From: Pseudisothecium myosuroides
Lineage: Eukaryota > Streptophyta > Bryopsida > Hypnales > Lembophyllaceae
NCBI GenBank assembly: GCA_951799445.1
Contig: OX637295.1
Span: 7,874,001-7,938,000 of the forward strand
Direction of reading: 5' to 3'
DNA length: 64,000 nt
The translations under genes and the position numbers were made by a program. Of this stretch, positions 12,487 to 38,893 are shown in pieces. The notes under the pieces were generated by a model. The model ran no database searches. It was given only the letters and a program-made list of their open reading frames with translations, and was not told where the DNA came from. Each line of letters begins with the position of its first letter. The stretch's first letter is position 1.

Positions 12487-13033
12487 TAAACTCAATGTCA
12501 ACAGTAATTTCTCGATGCATATGCACATGGGGTAGAAATATTGAAGGCTCAGATACAATTGCCCACGAATTCTGCATGTGTTTGTATGATGGAGCAGCGG
12601 CACTGCAAAGCATGCAAACTCAAGACAACTGAGGCACAAAAAGCTAATTCCAACCAGCAAGCATCACTCATGAATCCTTCATCTTTTATTTCAGTATATA
12701 ATCGAAGACAAGTAAGATTGAATCATTTTCAATCTTACATGGATGCAATCGGACTTCCCTCCACTCAGCAACCATATTAGGATAACAATTTAAGTTCAAC
12801 AGCTCGTACTCGCACTGCCACTTGAACGCGGTTTAGGTAGACGTTGAGCGCGAGACAATTCACGATCAAGTCTCTCTTTTTCTCTAAGTTTCTTACGAAG
12901 CTCTTATTTTCGGTGAACAATCTCTGCATACAGTCTTTCACGATATTCACTTATGGTAAACCTGGATCAGTTCAGCATCCTGGTTAGCACTGTTTGCCAA
13001 AAGCAAATGACATAATCAAGAAAACAACAAATA
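12487..13033 (-). pseudogene. Duplicated exon-containing segment, copy 1
   Basis: This 547-bp segment recurs at 50653-51145 in the same orientation at high identity. On the minus strand both copies have an acceptor-like ACTGATCCAG followed by about 55 codons rich in Arg, Lys and Glu (ISEYRERLYAEI, then ELRKKLREKERLDREL), ending in SGSASTSC and a stop. Both copies share the same internal TAA after VHRK or VPRK, so the exon was probably already broken, or spliced differently, before duplication. The helical, charged sequence is not assigned to a family. This copy carries extra sequence near 12570-12660 that is absent from the other. Confidence 0.6.
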
Positions 13034-13860
13034 CAATTTTTTTTTGTGTGCAACAATAATTGATTTCGCCCAGATGGTCAGGCTCACTTTGTATTATCAT
13101 CAATGGGTATGCGCACTATTCGATTGCAGCTAGGCTCATCTATGGGGTTATGAATTGCGCAAGGTATGGATGCTGCAGAGCTTCCTGGCTCTCAAATTCT
13201 CAAAAGTCATTTATTTTTCAGTTGTTACGTATTCCAATAATATAAAAAATAGAGGGTACTATAGTTTCATAGCCACAACCTCTGCTGTCAAGCGTTTGTA
13301 TGGATTAAAAATGCAGAAGCTTCCTCAACAGGTCCCCTGCTTCAGACGAGGCTGTCGGAAACACCTGGAGAAATGGCCTGGAATACTCTTATTAATTGCC
13401 TTCCGACCAATGAAGCCTACATTTATGATGTCATGAACTGTTAGCAGTAGTTTTGAAAATCTGGTACATATTAGGAGATTTCAACAAATTCCACGATGTC
13501 ATACTTGCTATTGATGGGTATATTCTCCAACATGGTTGCTGCAAATGGAGACTGGAGGACGCCGATATCTTCCTGTCATCATTGTTTACACTAAGAAATA
13601 TTAAGTGCCAAAATCCAGATCAACTCCAGCAATGAAATTAGGTTGCCATTGATGGCCTTCTGTTTCAAGTGTCTCGCAAGGCGAATTAGACACTGGCCAT
13701 GACCGACATTGCATAGCAACGAGGAACTAATCTCATTCCACAAAACTAGACAGTATATTGCCATTCATAAGGCCAGCTGTAAAAGGAGCAGTTTCCGGAG
13801 TAGGTCTCCCGATGCCTTCAGTATCTCCTCAATTTGATTCATGGTCGATGTTCCTGTCAA
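13034..13860. other. Intergenic region
   Basis: Three plus-strand frames of 60-93 codons overlap here but show no domain, no codon pattern and no good splice context. Nothing else was recognised. Confidence 0.4.
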
Positions 13861-14316
13861 TTAACCCCTACAGGACCAAACGGCATTTTTTTTTTGGCAA
13901 CGTAGCGATTTTGGTTAGTTCACTATGAATAGAAATTTTATTTTATTTTATTTTAAATTTTCACATAACATGTGTCCAAGGAGTAGCTTTTAACTAAAGG
14001 CCCAACAATTTTCATAACTTTTGACTTCATTGTTAAAAAGTTATTGTATAATATGTAATTTTCATTGCTCGTCGAGTAGCTCAAAAAATTCTTTACAGAT
14101 CACTTTTAAAAAAAATAAAAATTTGAAATTGGTTTTCTAGATTTACATATACCAAGAAAGTTTTGAATCATTCCAGTTTGATTAATGAGATGAAAGTTAT
14201 GAGGAGTTTTAGTTTGCAAGTAGTTATGGAATCTTTATTCTAAAATAAACTTTAAGGTCCTTTATTTAACTCAATTTTCAATATTTTTGGAAAAGACAAA
14301 AACATTGGGTGTAGAT

Positions 14317-14626
14317 ATGGCCAATTTCATTAAAATGGCGGTATTCCGTTAATTTGGCACTTTTAGCTATTCAAACTGTCCAGTCTGAACTGTTTTTTCT
14401 GTACCAAAATCTATATTTATATTTGATTTTTGAAATCTACATCTGTCCTAGATATTTAAAATCTATACTAATCCTAGATTTTTCAGACTACGCGGTCTAA
14501 TATGTATGTCAATCCTACATTTTTGAAATCTAAAAATGACCTAGATGTTAGCAATGTACACTTGTCCTAGATGTCACGGTGTGAAAATGGCACATGGAAT
14601 ACCGCCATTTTAATGAAATTCACCAT
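14317..14626. mobile_element. TIR element T1 nested in the TTAA element
   Basis: The 310-bp element begins ATGGCCAATTTCATTAAAA and ends with the inverted form (TTTTAATGAAATTCACCAT). The 4-bp AGAT flanks both sides (14313-14316 and 14627-14630). The undisturbed sequence at 42.44 kb (GATGTAGATTGTTTATT) serves as the empty site. The interior has repeated (A)ATCTA(C/G)-type blocks. It is non-coding. Confidence 0.75.
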
Positions 14627-15071
14627 AGATTGTTTATTATACCATTAATTACAACCATTGGGATTGACATTTTTCAATTTCATAACTAAATTCTTAACAA
14701 TTCAGTGTTTTGAATCATTCTCTACTTCTTTCTTCTTACTATTCTTTTCCTATATGTTGTAAAATTCCAAATGATTAGAAATTTTTCAAGCATGTAGCCA
14801 ATTTGCTTAGAAGAATGAATCCAAATAATTAAAACCATTTTGAACATTTTTTCATACAAATGTGACCTTATGAAGTGTAGCAGCCCGATTTTTTGCAAGG
14901 CCCCCTAAAAGGATTTTTGTCAATTCAAATGCTAATATCTTGCAATCTACATGGCGGAAATTTTTGGAATGTTTTCCACATCTTCTCAAATCAGCATACT
15001 ACAAGATTCTTACGGTTATATGTGTTCGAAAATATTTTTTTTCTTAAAATTTGGTATTTGTACTAGAAATG

Positions 15072-15876
15072 ATGGGCAATTTCATTAAAATGGCGGTATT
15101 TTGTGTGACACATTAGAAAAAATCTGGGGCCTCCAGAGGAATGCTCCATAGCCCTCTAAGGTACCCTGAAATTTACTTTGTTTTTGCAAGAAAATTTGTT
15201 TTTCCCCTATTCCCGCGCAACTGAAACTGTAGCGACAGTGGCGCAGGAACCAAAATTTATGAGTAAAATTTTATTTTATTTTATTTTTAATCTTAAAAAA
15301 AATTTAAAAAAAATTAAAATTAAAAAAAAAAAAAAAAAATCGCGATTTCTGATCGTTTCGGCGAGCTGTCAGCTTGCGGGATTGTTCTAGAGTGACAGGC
15401 CAAGCATTTTAATAGCTTGGCTTGCCACTCCGGAGTAGCCCTCCGGAGGGCTAATATTTCTTCTAATGATTTTCAGACCGTGACATCTAGGACAAGTTTA
15501 CATTGCTAACATCTAGGTCAATTATAGATTTAAGAAATCTAGGATTGCTATAGATATCAGACCGTGCAATCTAAAAAATCTAGGATAGATATAGATTTCA
15601 AATATCTAAGACAAATGTAGATTTCAAAAATCTAGTACTGGTATAGATTTAGATACAGAAAAAATAGTTTAGATTGTACGGTCTAAACTGCTAAAAGTGC
15701 CAAATTAACGGAATACCTCCATTTTAATGAAATTGGCCATAATGGTGGTATTCCAAGTGCCACTTTGACGGTGTGCCGTTTTCATCATCTAGGATAGGTA
15801 TAGATTTAGAATGGCCGTTCTGAATTGCTTTCATGTCATTTTAAAATAATATTGCCATTTTAATGAAATTGCCCAT
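15072..15876. mobile_element. TIR element T2 nested in the TTAA element
   Basis: It begins ATGGGCAATTTCATTAAAA and ends TTTTAATGAAATTGCCCAT, giving about 22 bp of near-perfect terminal inverted repeat. The sequence either side matches the uninterrupted stretch near 42.88 kb. It holds a third element (15470-15751) and an A-rich patch near 15270-15340. No transposase frame was seen. Confidence 0.7.
15470..15751. mobile_element. T1-like element in reverse, inside T2
   Basis: On the minus strand this repeats the order of blocks in 14317-14626: GGCCAATTTCATTAAAATGG, then TTTGGCACTTTTAGC, then several ATCTA-containing blocks, ending near GTCACGGTCTGAAAAT. Its start near 15470 lacks a clear terminal repeat, so the left boundary is approximate. 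Confidence 0.65.
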
Positions 15877-16149
15877 ATTGGTAGTTTTGAAGCGTTTTTG
15901 GTGAAAACATAGTCAAAAACTTGCAAGGGTGCAAACATTCATCATTTTACTTGGCAAGGAGATAGCGGACTACTCCAAATCATACCCATATATACCCGTA
16001 AACCTAGGATTCGTTGTTGCTAGGCTTTCCCAATTAATCGCAATATATAGTTAGCAAAGCAGGACATGATTGTTAATATGGAATCCTGCATGCTGAATTA
16101 TACAAAACCTGTAGCAATGGACTACCCTGCATTCCCTTACAGTTTTCAC

Positions 16150-16530
16150 CATGGAGATCCCAGAATCCCAATGTGTACATGCTTGTTCCTAGTATGCGGT
16201 TATGGGGGAAAATGGGTTTGCCATTCAGAAGTTCTCCAAGTATACAGCCACTAGACCACTTATCAACTCCAAAGGTGTACCTGATATTGCATAGATCAAA
16301 TTTGTATCATAAAGATTAAGTTTTTACAAAAGTAATTAATATCTAAACTGCTGTGACCCATGAAACATCAAAATATAATTATTCTGAAGGCATCAAAACT
16401 TCGGTCATCAAGAGAAAGTTGCAACTCACTATCATAATTCAGTAGAGAAAAAAATCTGGAGGTGATTTAGAGCGTACTGAGTGGATCCAAGCAAAATCTC
16501 AGGTGCTCTGTATCTGTAATTCTGTACCCG
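16150..16530 (-). pseudogene. CMGC protein kinase fragment (ERK7/MAPK15-like)
   Basis: Two minus-strand pieces encode the activation-segment end and subdomain IX of a CMGC kinase. The first (about 16468-16530) reads YRYRAPEILLGSTQY. The second (about 16150-16277, after the acceptor GCAATATCAG) reads [20 protein letters not shown] followed by KPIFP. The pairing of STQY with GVDKWS and GCILGELL resembles ERK7/MAPK15 more than plant group A-D MAP kinases. Similarity stops after KPIFP, and no other kinase exon was found nearby. It may be a remnant or a badly decayed gene end. Confidence 0.6.
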
Positions 16531-16539
16531 TACCAATGC

Positions 16540-17754
16540 GGCAGTTGAAGTTTGCAAACTAGTATATACTCTATATTTATTATTCATCGTCCAGAAGGAT
16601 AAATCGTACGGAGTAGTATTAAGAAAGTTCACATTCCAGGATAAACGCAAACGTGCACGCAGTTTATGCCTCGCGTACGTCACATACTTACGAAACTGCT
16701 TGGGAATTGATTTTCTTTCAAGGGGACCAGTATCCTCCGACTGAAAAAATCATCAAGTGGACCCCCAGCTAGTCGGGGAAGAAAGAGTGGCAGCTTTGGT
16801 TGCTTCTACGTTAGTCGGATAAGCCACAAGGTCCACATTTCTGGTTAGTACTTTGAACACAATACGGTAATGTGAAACAATGAAATCGTATTAAATTCAT
16901 TTCTGAAACAATCAGCAACTTGTTGGTTTCCATGCATGTCCCGGCCTCCCTCCAGAACACGCTTTGAGAAATACGACAACTACTGGAATAGCTACAGTAG
17001 GTTTGTGGGAGGGAGGGAATAAAAGTCCCCTGGAATCACACCCACGTACTGGCATTAGGTACTAGGTAGCCTTCCGACTCACTGGCCTGTTTGTTCAAAA
17101 AAATAACTGAAAATAATCGGGACGAAATCTCGTATATATCGTGGTAACTTAGAAGACGGGCCGATTCGCATGCATGGCTTTCAGCTGTCATTGAGCATTT
17201 GGTTTCTCTTCTATTCTAAGAATTGATTCCTCTCGAGTGCCCCTCACTTGGTCGGTTGTTCAACAGACTTCCTACGTACTAAAAATCTTACATATGTGAG
17301 TTTACCGAGAGTACGTACTTTCATGATAGCTTGGGTGGAATAAAAGTCCACCAACGCGCTGGATTACTGACCGTACCTATGAAGCGCTGTACTGTATGCC
17401 TAAGTATACTCCGTTCAACACTCCTCGATCACCGACTTAGTTAGTTCGCTGTTTACTATGAAAGCCTGAGTGGTGATCGATTCCAGAGCAGCTAAATAGC
17501 CTTAGCACTCAGTTTCTCTCTGCCCCGGGAGTTTCATCTTCGTCGCTAGATATATATGCATTTGAACGTAAGGAGGAGAGACCGTCCAGTGGATCGGAGG
17601 CACCGGATGAGTGCAGTTTTCGGCTCTTGACTTAATTATTGAGTACGAATTAAATTCACTAAGTCACTCATCAGTACTAGATCGATATCAATCTCCCGTC
17701 TGTGCACCCGGGCCTGTCGTGGCCGGATTCGCATGTCCTCGATCACTGGTGGAA
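16540..17754. other. Upstream region of the receptor kinase
   Basis: No coding exon was recognised. A TATATATG at 17551, about 200 bp before the ATG, is a possible TATA box. The rest looks like promoter and 5' UTR sequence of higher GC than the region to its left. Confidence 0.4.
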
Positions 17755-32049
<14,295 letters not shown>

Positions 32050-33406
32050 GAATCTCCATGTGGATGATTGTATTCTATTGAGCAATATTGTTGACTTTGA
32101 AATGGATTCAATAGTTACATAAGGTGGCTTAGTATGTGCCCCAATGATTTCAATTGGCATGCAAGTGATGGCAATTGAATAAGCATATGATAGATGATTT
32201 TTGTATCTACAATTGCCCAACCATGTTGATGTCTCTTTTAGCTTCAATGACCTTTTTTGAAGGCATGCTTGGTGATTTAGTTTTAGATTATTTGTAAAGA
32301 CTAAATGATGTTTTGTTTGTATTTCTTAAATTCCTTGAAATAAATTTACATATTTGAATTTGGAATGTCATCCAAAAATCATAAATGACATATTTTTGAC
32401 ATATTTTTTGAATCAAAGACAAATGTTTCTGGTAGCTATTACAAAGTACATATTTGAAGTTCTTTTTACAAAAAATAGCATTAAAAGTGTGCAAATTTTT
32501 TCAAAGATCATATCAATGGTATTTGGAAGTTCTAAATTATTTTGAGTCTGTTATTGTTACAAGACCTTATAATGAAGTATTCTATCTAGAGTTTTTTTAT
32601 ATGAAATAAATATTTTGGAATGGATATAAAATAGTCACTTTGTACGTTTATTTATTGGATCCTTATTCATAAGAACTCCCATGGTTGTTCCTATGTTTGA
32701 TTCTTTTGTACATTTAAACCTACATTTGTTTGGTTTAGTAGTAAGTAATCTTTTTGATAATTTTCCGGTTTATATTTAGTAAAATAGTAAAAATTTTGTT
32801 GTTTCTTGTGTTGCATAGGTGGATGTAAATTTCACAATGATACATTTTTTGCCCTCCAACCATTGCTCTCTTTCAAAAAAAACAAACAAACTCTTTCATT
32901 GTATTATAGGGCTTGTATGTGTGATTACCTCTATATGAAACATAAAACAATCAATTATATATGAGAAAGCTTAGAACTCTAATTTGGGCTTAACCGATTG
33001 TGTCCTTAGCTAATTTCAGAGATTAGAATGAATTCTTCAAATTGATAGTGTTCATTTTTATGATCCACATATGACCTAGCTTAAAGACACAACAAAAGGC
33101 AATGACCTAGAGGCAAAGGGAAAGAGGTGATTGGGATTGCATTGTACAATAGGTTGTGAATCCAAATGTTCTTCCTTAGTTTACAAAAGTTGTGTAGTTC
33201 ATATATTGATTTGTATGTTGACTGTAATTTATTGATTAATGATTGCTTCAAAGTCTAGAGTCTAAACTATAATTGATCTTGCAGTGAAATTAAAATTTAT
33301 TTATTTGTAATTACTGGATTTGTCAAAGAAATTAAGAAGAGATCTAGAGTCTAATCCTTGACTAGAGTTTCTTGCGTATTTTTCTTGTAGAATAGTCAAG
33401 TTTCAC
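32050..33406. other. 3' flank of the receptor kinase
   Basis: This is AT-rich and likely includes the 3' UTR; AATAAA-like signals occur near 32339 and 32605. No further gene was recognised. Confidence 0.45.
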
Positions 33407-34015
33407 CACTATAACAATACGGGTGTTTTATGACTCTAAAAATATGACTTAAGATGACTAGTGACTAATTATAGTCATATTTATGAAGGCTAATACTTTG
33501 GGAGAAAATATAGCTACAAATATGACTGCCAATCATATTCTGGCCTTGTACTTGATAGGCGTATAGTATACGCTCTACAAAAATGCCAAAGTGCTTCATA
33601 AGGAACGATAGGAAATATGTTTTGGAAATGCCTAGTCATATTTGCTAGTCATGTTTTTGCGTGAGGCTTTGTGCAATCATGTTCTATAGTCACATTTCTA
33701 TAATAGTCACCTTTTTTTCTTTTGGGATAGCCTAAGAAATTTAGATAGTCGAAAAAAATGTGGGCAAACCATTGTTTAGGATTTTGAACCCCTAGACACC
33801 ATTTTTGTAGGGTTTTCAAATCCAAGCCACTACTTCTTTTACCTCTTTTTTCTTGTCTTTCATTGCCTTCTAGCCCTTATTTCTTGTAGCATCTTATTGC
33901 TTCTTATCATTTGCTTTTTGTTGCCTCTTGTTGTTTTTTGGTTCATGCTTTTTGTATCCTCTTATTGCATCTTAATTTATGCTTTTTGTTACTTCTTATT
34001 GCCTCTTTAACACTT

Positions 34016-34372
34016 CATCACAAAGTTTTGATCCTACGATTTGGCAACAATTATCGTGCGGCTATCGTTGTTTCATAGATTCGTACTATAATTGCACTGG
34101 CTCAGAGTACTTTTACGCACTAAATCAGTGCGAAAACAATGAATATCAATAGCGTACGGTTTATATACTTTAACTATACAATTGTTGTGTCAAAACTGCA
34201 CATCAATCATATAGTTAAAGTACATAAACCGTGCACTATTGATATTCATTGTTTTCGCACTGATTCAGTGCGTAAAAATACACTGAGTCAATGCGATTAT
34301 GGTACGAACCCATGAAACAACGATAACCGCACGATAATTGTTGCCAAATCGTAGGGTTTAAACTTTGTGATG
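34016..34372. mobile_element. 357-bp fold-back MITE
   Basis: This is almost entirely palindromic: CATCACAAAGTTTTGATCC at the left is mirrored by CTTTGTGATG at the right, with long matching arms (ATTTGGCAACAATTATCGTG, AAAACAATGAATATCAATAG) meeting near 34195. It lies inside the CACTA-like element. It is non-coding; the transcript would form a long hairpin. Confidence 0.8.
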
Positions 34373-35819
34373 TTGCCTCTTGTTCCTTCCATCACCATTG
34401 TTATTCTTTCTTCTTGTTTCTTTATGATTTTTAGAGATATAGTTGTTTTGGCTTATTTTTCATTCTAAATTTATGCTACAAATTTTGTATTGTTGTAAAT
34501 CTTTGAAGGTTGACCTTTATTGTTCATTCACTAAAAATTAACTTCCTTGAATGTATGTGCAAACACTAAAAGCTACAACGAAGTTGTTGGAGGCTACTAG
34601 CAACATAATAAAGTCAACATCTTTATGGTAATGTAAAGATTATAGGCCCTACAAGTGTGTCTAAATACACTCATTATGATATGTTTTGTATTGGTGACTA
34701 ATAATTGTCATTGAAGAGAGTTACATTCCCTCTTATATTTTTTTATCTCCAATATTATTGTCTCTTATACATTTCTAAATCATATGTACTTGTTTTCAAC
34801 TGCGTGGAGTCTTTTATTTAGATGCTAAACCATGTTGATGCATAATGCAATGCATCATGTCCATTTAAAATGTATGGAAAGTGTAATTATAGTTTATGAT
34901 TGAAGCTATTTTGAACCTCCGTCATCCCAATTACAAATCTTGCACACAAATATACAAAATTTGATTATTAATTATCCGGAATATTACTTACTTAAGTCAT
35001 ACTTCACAATATATATTGACCAAAATATGATAGGCTGAAGTCACATAATGCTTGTAATCATGCCAAAAATGTGATTTTGTGCTTCCCAAAATATGATTGC
35101 ATTCAGTCATAAAATTACCAATGATATCTACCTAAACTAGAAATATGACTCACCAGAGTCATATTCTACATTAGCAAAAAATATATGCTGCATTAGCTTA
35201 TAATAATATTGTACGGTGTACTGCCACATCAGATAAAAATATGACTCATTGATCATAGTCATATTTTACATTAGCTGAAAAATATGATTACACAAAGTCA
35301 AATGCTACGTAGGCTTTTTTTCTTTGTCCAAGTGAATTAAAAGAAACTCAAGCCTCCAAAGCAAATCAATGAATACGTTGTTGCTTTGTAAATGCATACA
35401 TGTTGTAAAAAATATATATTAATATGTTATTTTGATAGATTTTATTATAATGATCTGGATAAAATGATGATATCATTTTAATAGCTTCAAGGTGATGCCT
35501 TTTCTTTATAATGCAATCCATTTATTTAAGAAGAGGCATCTGCTTGAGAGTGTCATCAATTTGATGTAGTTTCCTTGTTTTTCACTTGAGATTTTAGTAT
35601 GTCAAACTTGAGGATTTTTTTGAGTCTCAAGATGAGGAGCTTCAACTAGAATCAGAATTTGAGTTTTTTTTGTCACAACTGCCGGATTAACTTCTTTTGC
35701 CGCTTAGTCTTGTACCGCCACATGAGCGCCCTCAAGATGAAGCTGGACCTTCTTGATCGCCAAAGCAACCTCGCGTGAAGCAGCGATGGCATGGGAATCT
35801 TTAGCGTGACGCTTGAGCG

Positions 35820-36047
35820 TTGGTGATCTTGTTGCAGGTCGGATGTGTTGAGCTCGATAGCCGAGAAATGACATTCGAAGGGTGTTTCAAAGGTCTAAAT
35901 GATGATCAATGTTTTTGTATGGTCCGGCCTATAAAAGGAAGTCGTAGCCATCAACGTTGGTTAGGGGGACCGATTAATCCTTTAACCAAGGCGGATCGTG
36001 CAAAATACGTTGCAGCAACCGTTAATTACATTCTCAAGTTTCTATAG
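35820..36047 (+). other. Possible captured coding fragment
   Basis: A 75-codon frame in the CACTA-like element has normal-looking amino-acid composition (GCFKGLNDDQCFCMVRPIKG, then LTKADRAKYVAATVNYILKF). A second stretch just before it looks coding on the minus strand (35738-35800: EVALAIKKVQLHLEGAHVAV). I recognise neither. They could be transposon protein remnants or host exons captured by the element. Confidence 0.3.
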
Positions 36048-36487
36048 ATGGAGTGATGCTTCTCTTGGACTTTGATTTTTTACCTCTAGTGTATATTTCA
36101 TAGACATGCTAGTGAATTACATCTTTTATTTTATGTATTCAAAGTCATTGAAGGAAAATATAGAAATAATTGCATTCTAGTAATTTTAAGGTGATTTATC
36201 TTGTTTGCAAAGAGGTGAATTTAGTTGTGTGGTCAAATTTAATGACCAATGAGTGATAATATAACCATATGGTCAAATTATGAGTTGAAGTCCACTTGAT
36301 TTGTGTAGTTGAGGGAGAAGATGAGGTGGAAGATAAAAAACACTATTCATCTTTTTTCCGTTATTGGTTTTAGAAGGAACGAATGTTTGAGGAGTCATAG
36401 TGTATTGTATTTTGAGAATTTTGAAATGAAAATTGGAAGAGTTGTATACCATGATGTTGAGTTTTCAAAAAGTCTTCTCTTGCTTAA

Positions 36488-37420
36488 CCCCTAAAGGACC
36501 GTTGTCCCTTCGGGGGACAAATGCGTTTTCGGGCAGGTACCTACGGGCTGAAATTTTCTCCTGATTTTTTGAAACTTTTTTTGGAGGTAGAAAATCTAAT
36601 TGGCTTTGTGGGAATATAATTTTTTTCACAATCGGTGCCCGGGAAAAAAAGTTATGACCAAATAAGTTCAAATGAGGGGATGGCGGGCAGCCCGGGCAGC
36701 CAAAAAAAATGGACAAAAATTTGAATTTTTTTTTTAATATTTTTTTTCTCATAGATTATATTTTTATCTATCTGGAAAGCTTTGGTTCATTTCATTTGGA
36801 TATGTTATGAGAGAATTATAGACATTCTTGTTTTTCGGGCAGTTAAAGCATTTTCTTGAAAAAAATAACTTGTAGGATGCATTTCTGAATGAAAATTTTC
36901 AAATTTTTCAATTTTTTTTTTTTGCATGGTTTCATTTACTTGTTAGAACAATCTCACCACTGGGATTAGTGCATTTTAAATCCATCTAAAATATATTAAT
37001 ATTTTAGATTTTCCTTCTATCTCATACCTACTTCTACTTAACAATTTTTTTAAGAATGATAATTAAGTTTTTTTGAATTTTTTTTTTGTTTCCTAGACTT
37101 TCAATTCAATTATCCACTATAAAGATTTAAAGCTCAAAACTCTGTAGTGCAAAAATTTTAATTTAAAAATGCTCAAAGTCAAAAAATCTAGTCCCGTAAT
37201 GTGCTGAAAAACTTGTTTTTTTCACTTTAAACGCAGATATCTTGCAATATGTGCGGTCAAAAATTCTGAAATTTTTTCCACACACTTTCATACTAGTTAG
37301 GTGTAAGATCCTACGCTTAGATGTGGAAAAAGAACAATTTTCAATTTCTTTTATTCTTTGCTATAGATATGGCAGTTTTGAGTGTTTTTTGGCATAAAAA
37401 AGGCCTTGGTCTTTTAGGGG
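36488..37420. mobile_element. TTAA-type element inside the CACTA-like element
   Basis: CCCCTAAAGGACC and GGTCTTTTAGGGG ends sit between TTAA sites (36484-36487 and 37421-37424). The length is 933 bp. It is a well-preserved member, oriented opposite to 28507-29432. Confidence 0.8.
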
Positions 37421-38893
37421 TTAATTTGAAGTTGTGAATTGAGATTTGTGCTAATTTGAGTGGAGAAAATCTATTGCCTTCTATGTGAAGGAGCAAAGAC
37501 TTTGATCAATTATAAAAGACGGACATATTTTTAGTTTACAATGAGATTTTGAGGGAGTGTGAAAAATTGTGTTGTCTCTTGATGAAGCTATCATTAATTC
37601 AATTTGAAGTTAGTATATGTGAATTGTAAATGACAAAGTGAAGAAGAGTCAGCTACCCTCAATTTTAGAGGCCCAAACTTTGGGTGGCCATGAAAGTTGG
37701 ACACAGTGTTAAAATGATTTAAGATTTGAAAGAAGAGTAGAAATTGTGTTAGTTTTTTATAAAGTTATCATTCATTCTATTTAAAATTGTTATAAGGGAG
37801 TTGTGAGTGTTGAAGTGAATGAGGGTTTGTTGCCTTTGTTTCTAAAGGCCAAGACTTTGAGAGATCATAAAAATCGGATAGAGTGTTAAAATGAGTTGAA
37901 ATTTGAAAGAGAAGTGAAAAATTGAGTTAACTTTCCAAAAAGCTATCATTCAACTCATTTGGATTCTAGATGAAGCGATAGCACTAAATCAAAGTTCAAC
38001 CAAGTAATTGGAGTTGGAGTTGGGATTGTAGAAGACATTCAAGATTGAAGACAAGAAAATTGAAGACTCGTGTGTTGTGACTTGTAGCTTGTTATTCCTA
38101 GCCAATTTTGGAAGCTCGTTGTCTTTTTATTGTTATTCCTAGCCGAATGTAGAGGCTTGTTGTTTTCATTTCTGCATTGTTAATATTGTTGCGGGTTATG
38201 TGGATATCCAATATTAATCCCATTTTGTGTTTGTGGAAATAAAGTGGGATTGATCACCTACATGGTCGTTCTTTTGTATTGGTCCTATTGGTGAGGCACA
38301 ATTGTTGGTCACCGTAGGTTTGAAGTTTAGGAGCCAATCTTTTGGACAGTTTCAACTTGTGGTTTGGCCGTCCTATTTTCCCTTCCGAAATCCATGGTTT
38401 CTTATCTCTACCTTGACCCGTTAACCAACCTAGAAACAACACAAGATAGGCCAACGAGGAACAGTTTCAAGGCAGTATAGAAGATTCATGAACGAAGGTT
38501 TAAGATTCCTAATTGGTTGGGAATTTTGCGAGTGACAAACTCAGTTGCCTTCATCATCCTTGTTTCGTTAGCGGTGTAGAAGATTCAACAATTAAATTTG
38601 AAGGTTTTACAAGACTACGATTTTTTTTGTTCTTAAGCCAATTCTAGTTGCAGCCAAGATATTCGTGATTTTTCGAGGCAAACTTTTTTCTACTCAACAA
38701 TACCACGCCGGTTAAATATGGCTTATTATAGGCACTCTCACCATATTTCTAAACGTGACTCATGTCCAAAGCAACTAGTTGATAATGACTAGATTTGATC
38801 ATATTGAGAGCCATGTACAATGATTTCTACATAAGTCATATTTTGGGATTTTGTAACTCACTATAGCCATAAAATGCTTGTTTTGTTGTAGTA

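Larger units (their letters stand above)
13865..15930. mobile_element. TTAA-type element split by nested insertions
   Basis: The left end is TTAA (13861-13864) plus CCCCTACAGGACC. Its body aligns with the complete 922-bp element at 42005-42926: shared TTCTAAAATAAACTTT, AACCATTGGGATTG, ATTCTTAACAATT and a GGTGARAACATAGTCAA end block. The right terminus is decayed, ending near AACTTGCAAGGG without TTAA. The extra length is explained by two inserted elements at 14317-14626 and 15072-15876. Confidence 0.7.
33407..38893. mobile_element. CACTA (En/Spm)-like element
   Basis: The left end is CACTATAACAATACGGGTG and the right end, read inverted, is TACTACAACAAAACAAGC; both continue into TTTTATGRCT. 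Subterminal zones (33430-33760, 34970-35310, 38740-38870) are dense in TATGACT/AGTCATA motifs on both strands, as expected for CACTA elements. The outermost base of the right end is mutated, and the 3-bp flanks (CAC/CTC) differ at one position. No TNP2-type transposase was found, so it is probably non-autonomous. It carries a fold-back MITE (34016-34372) and a TTAA element (36488-37420). Confidence 0.65.
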
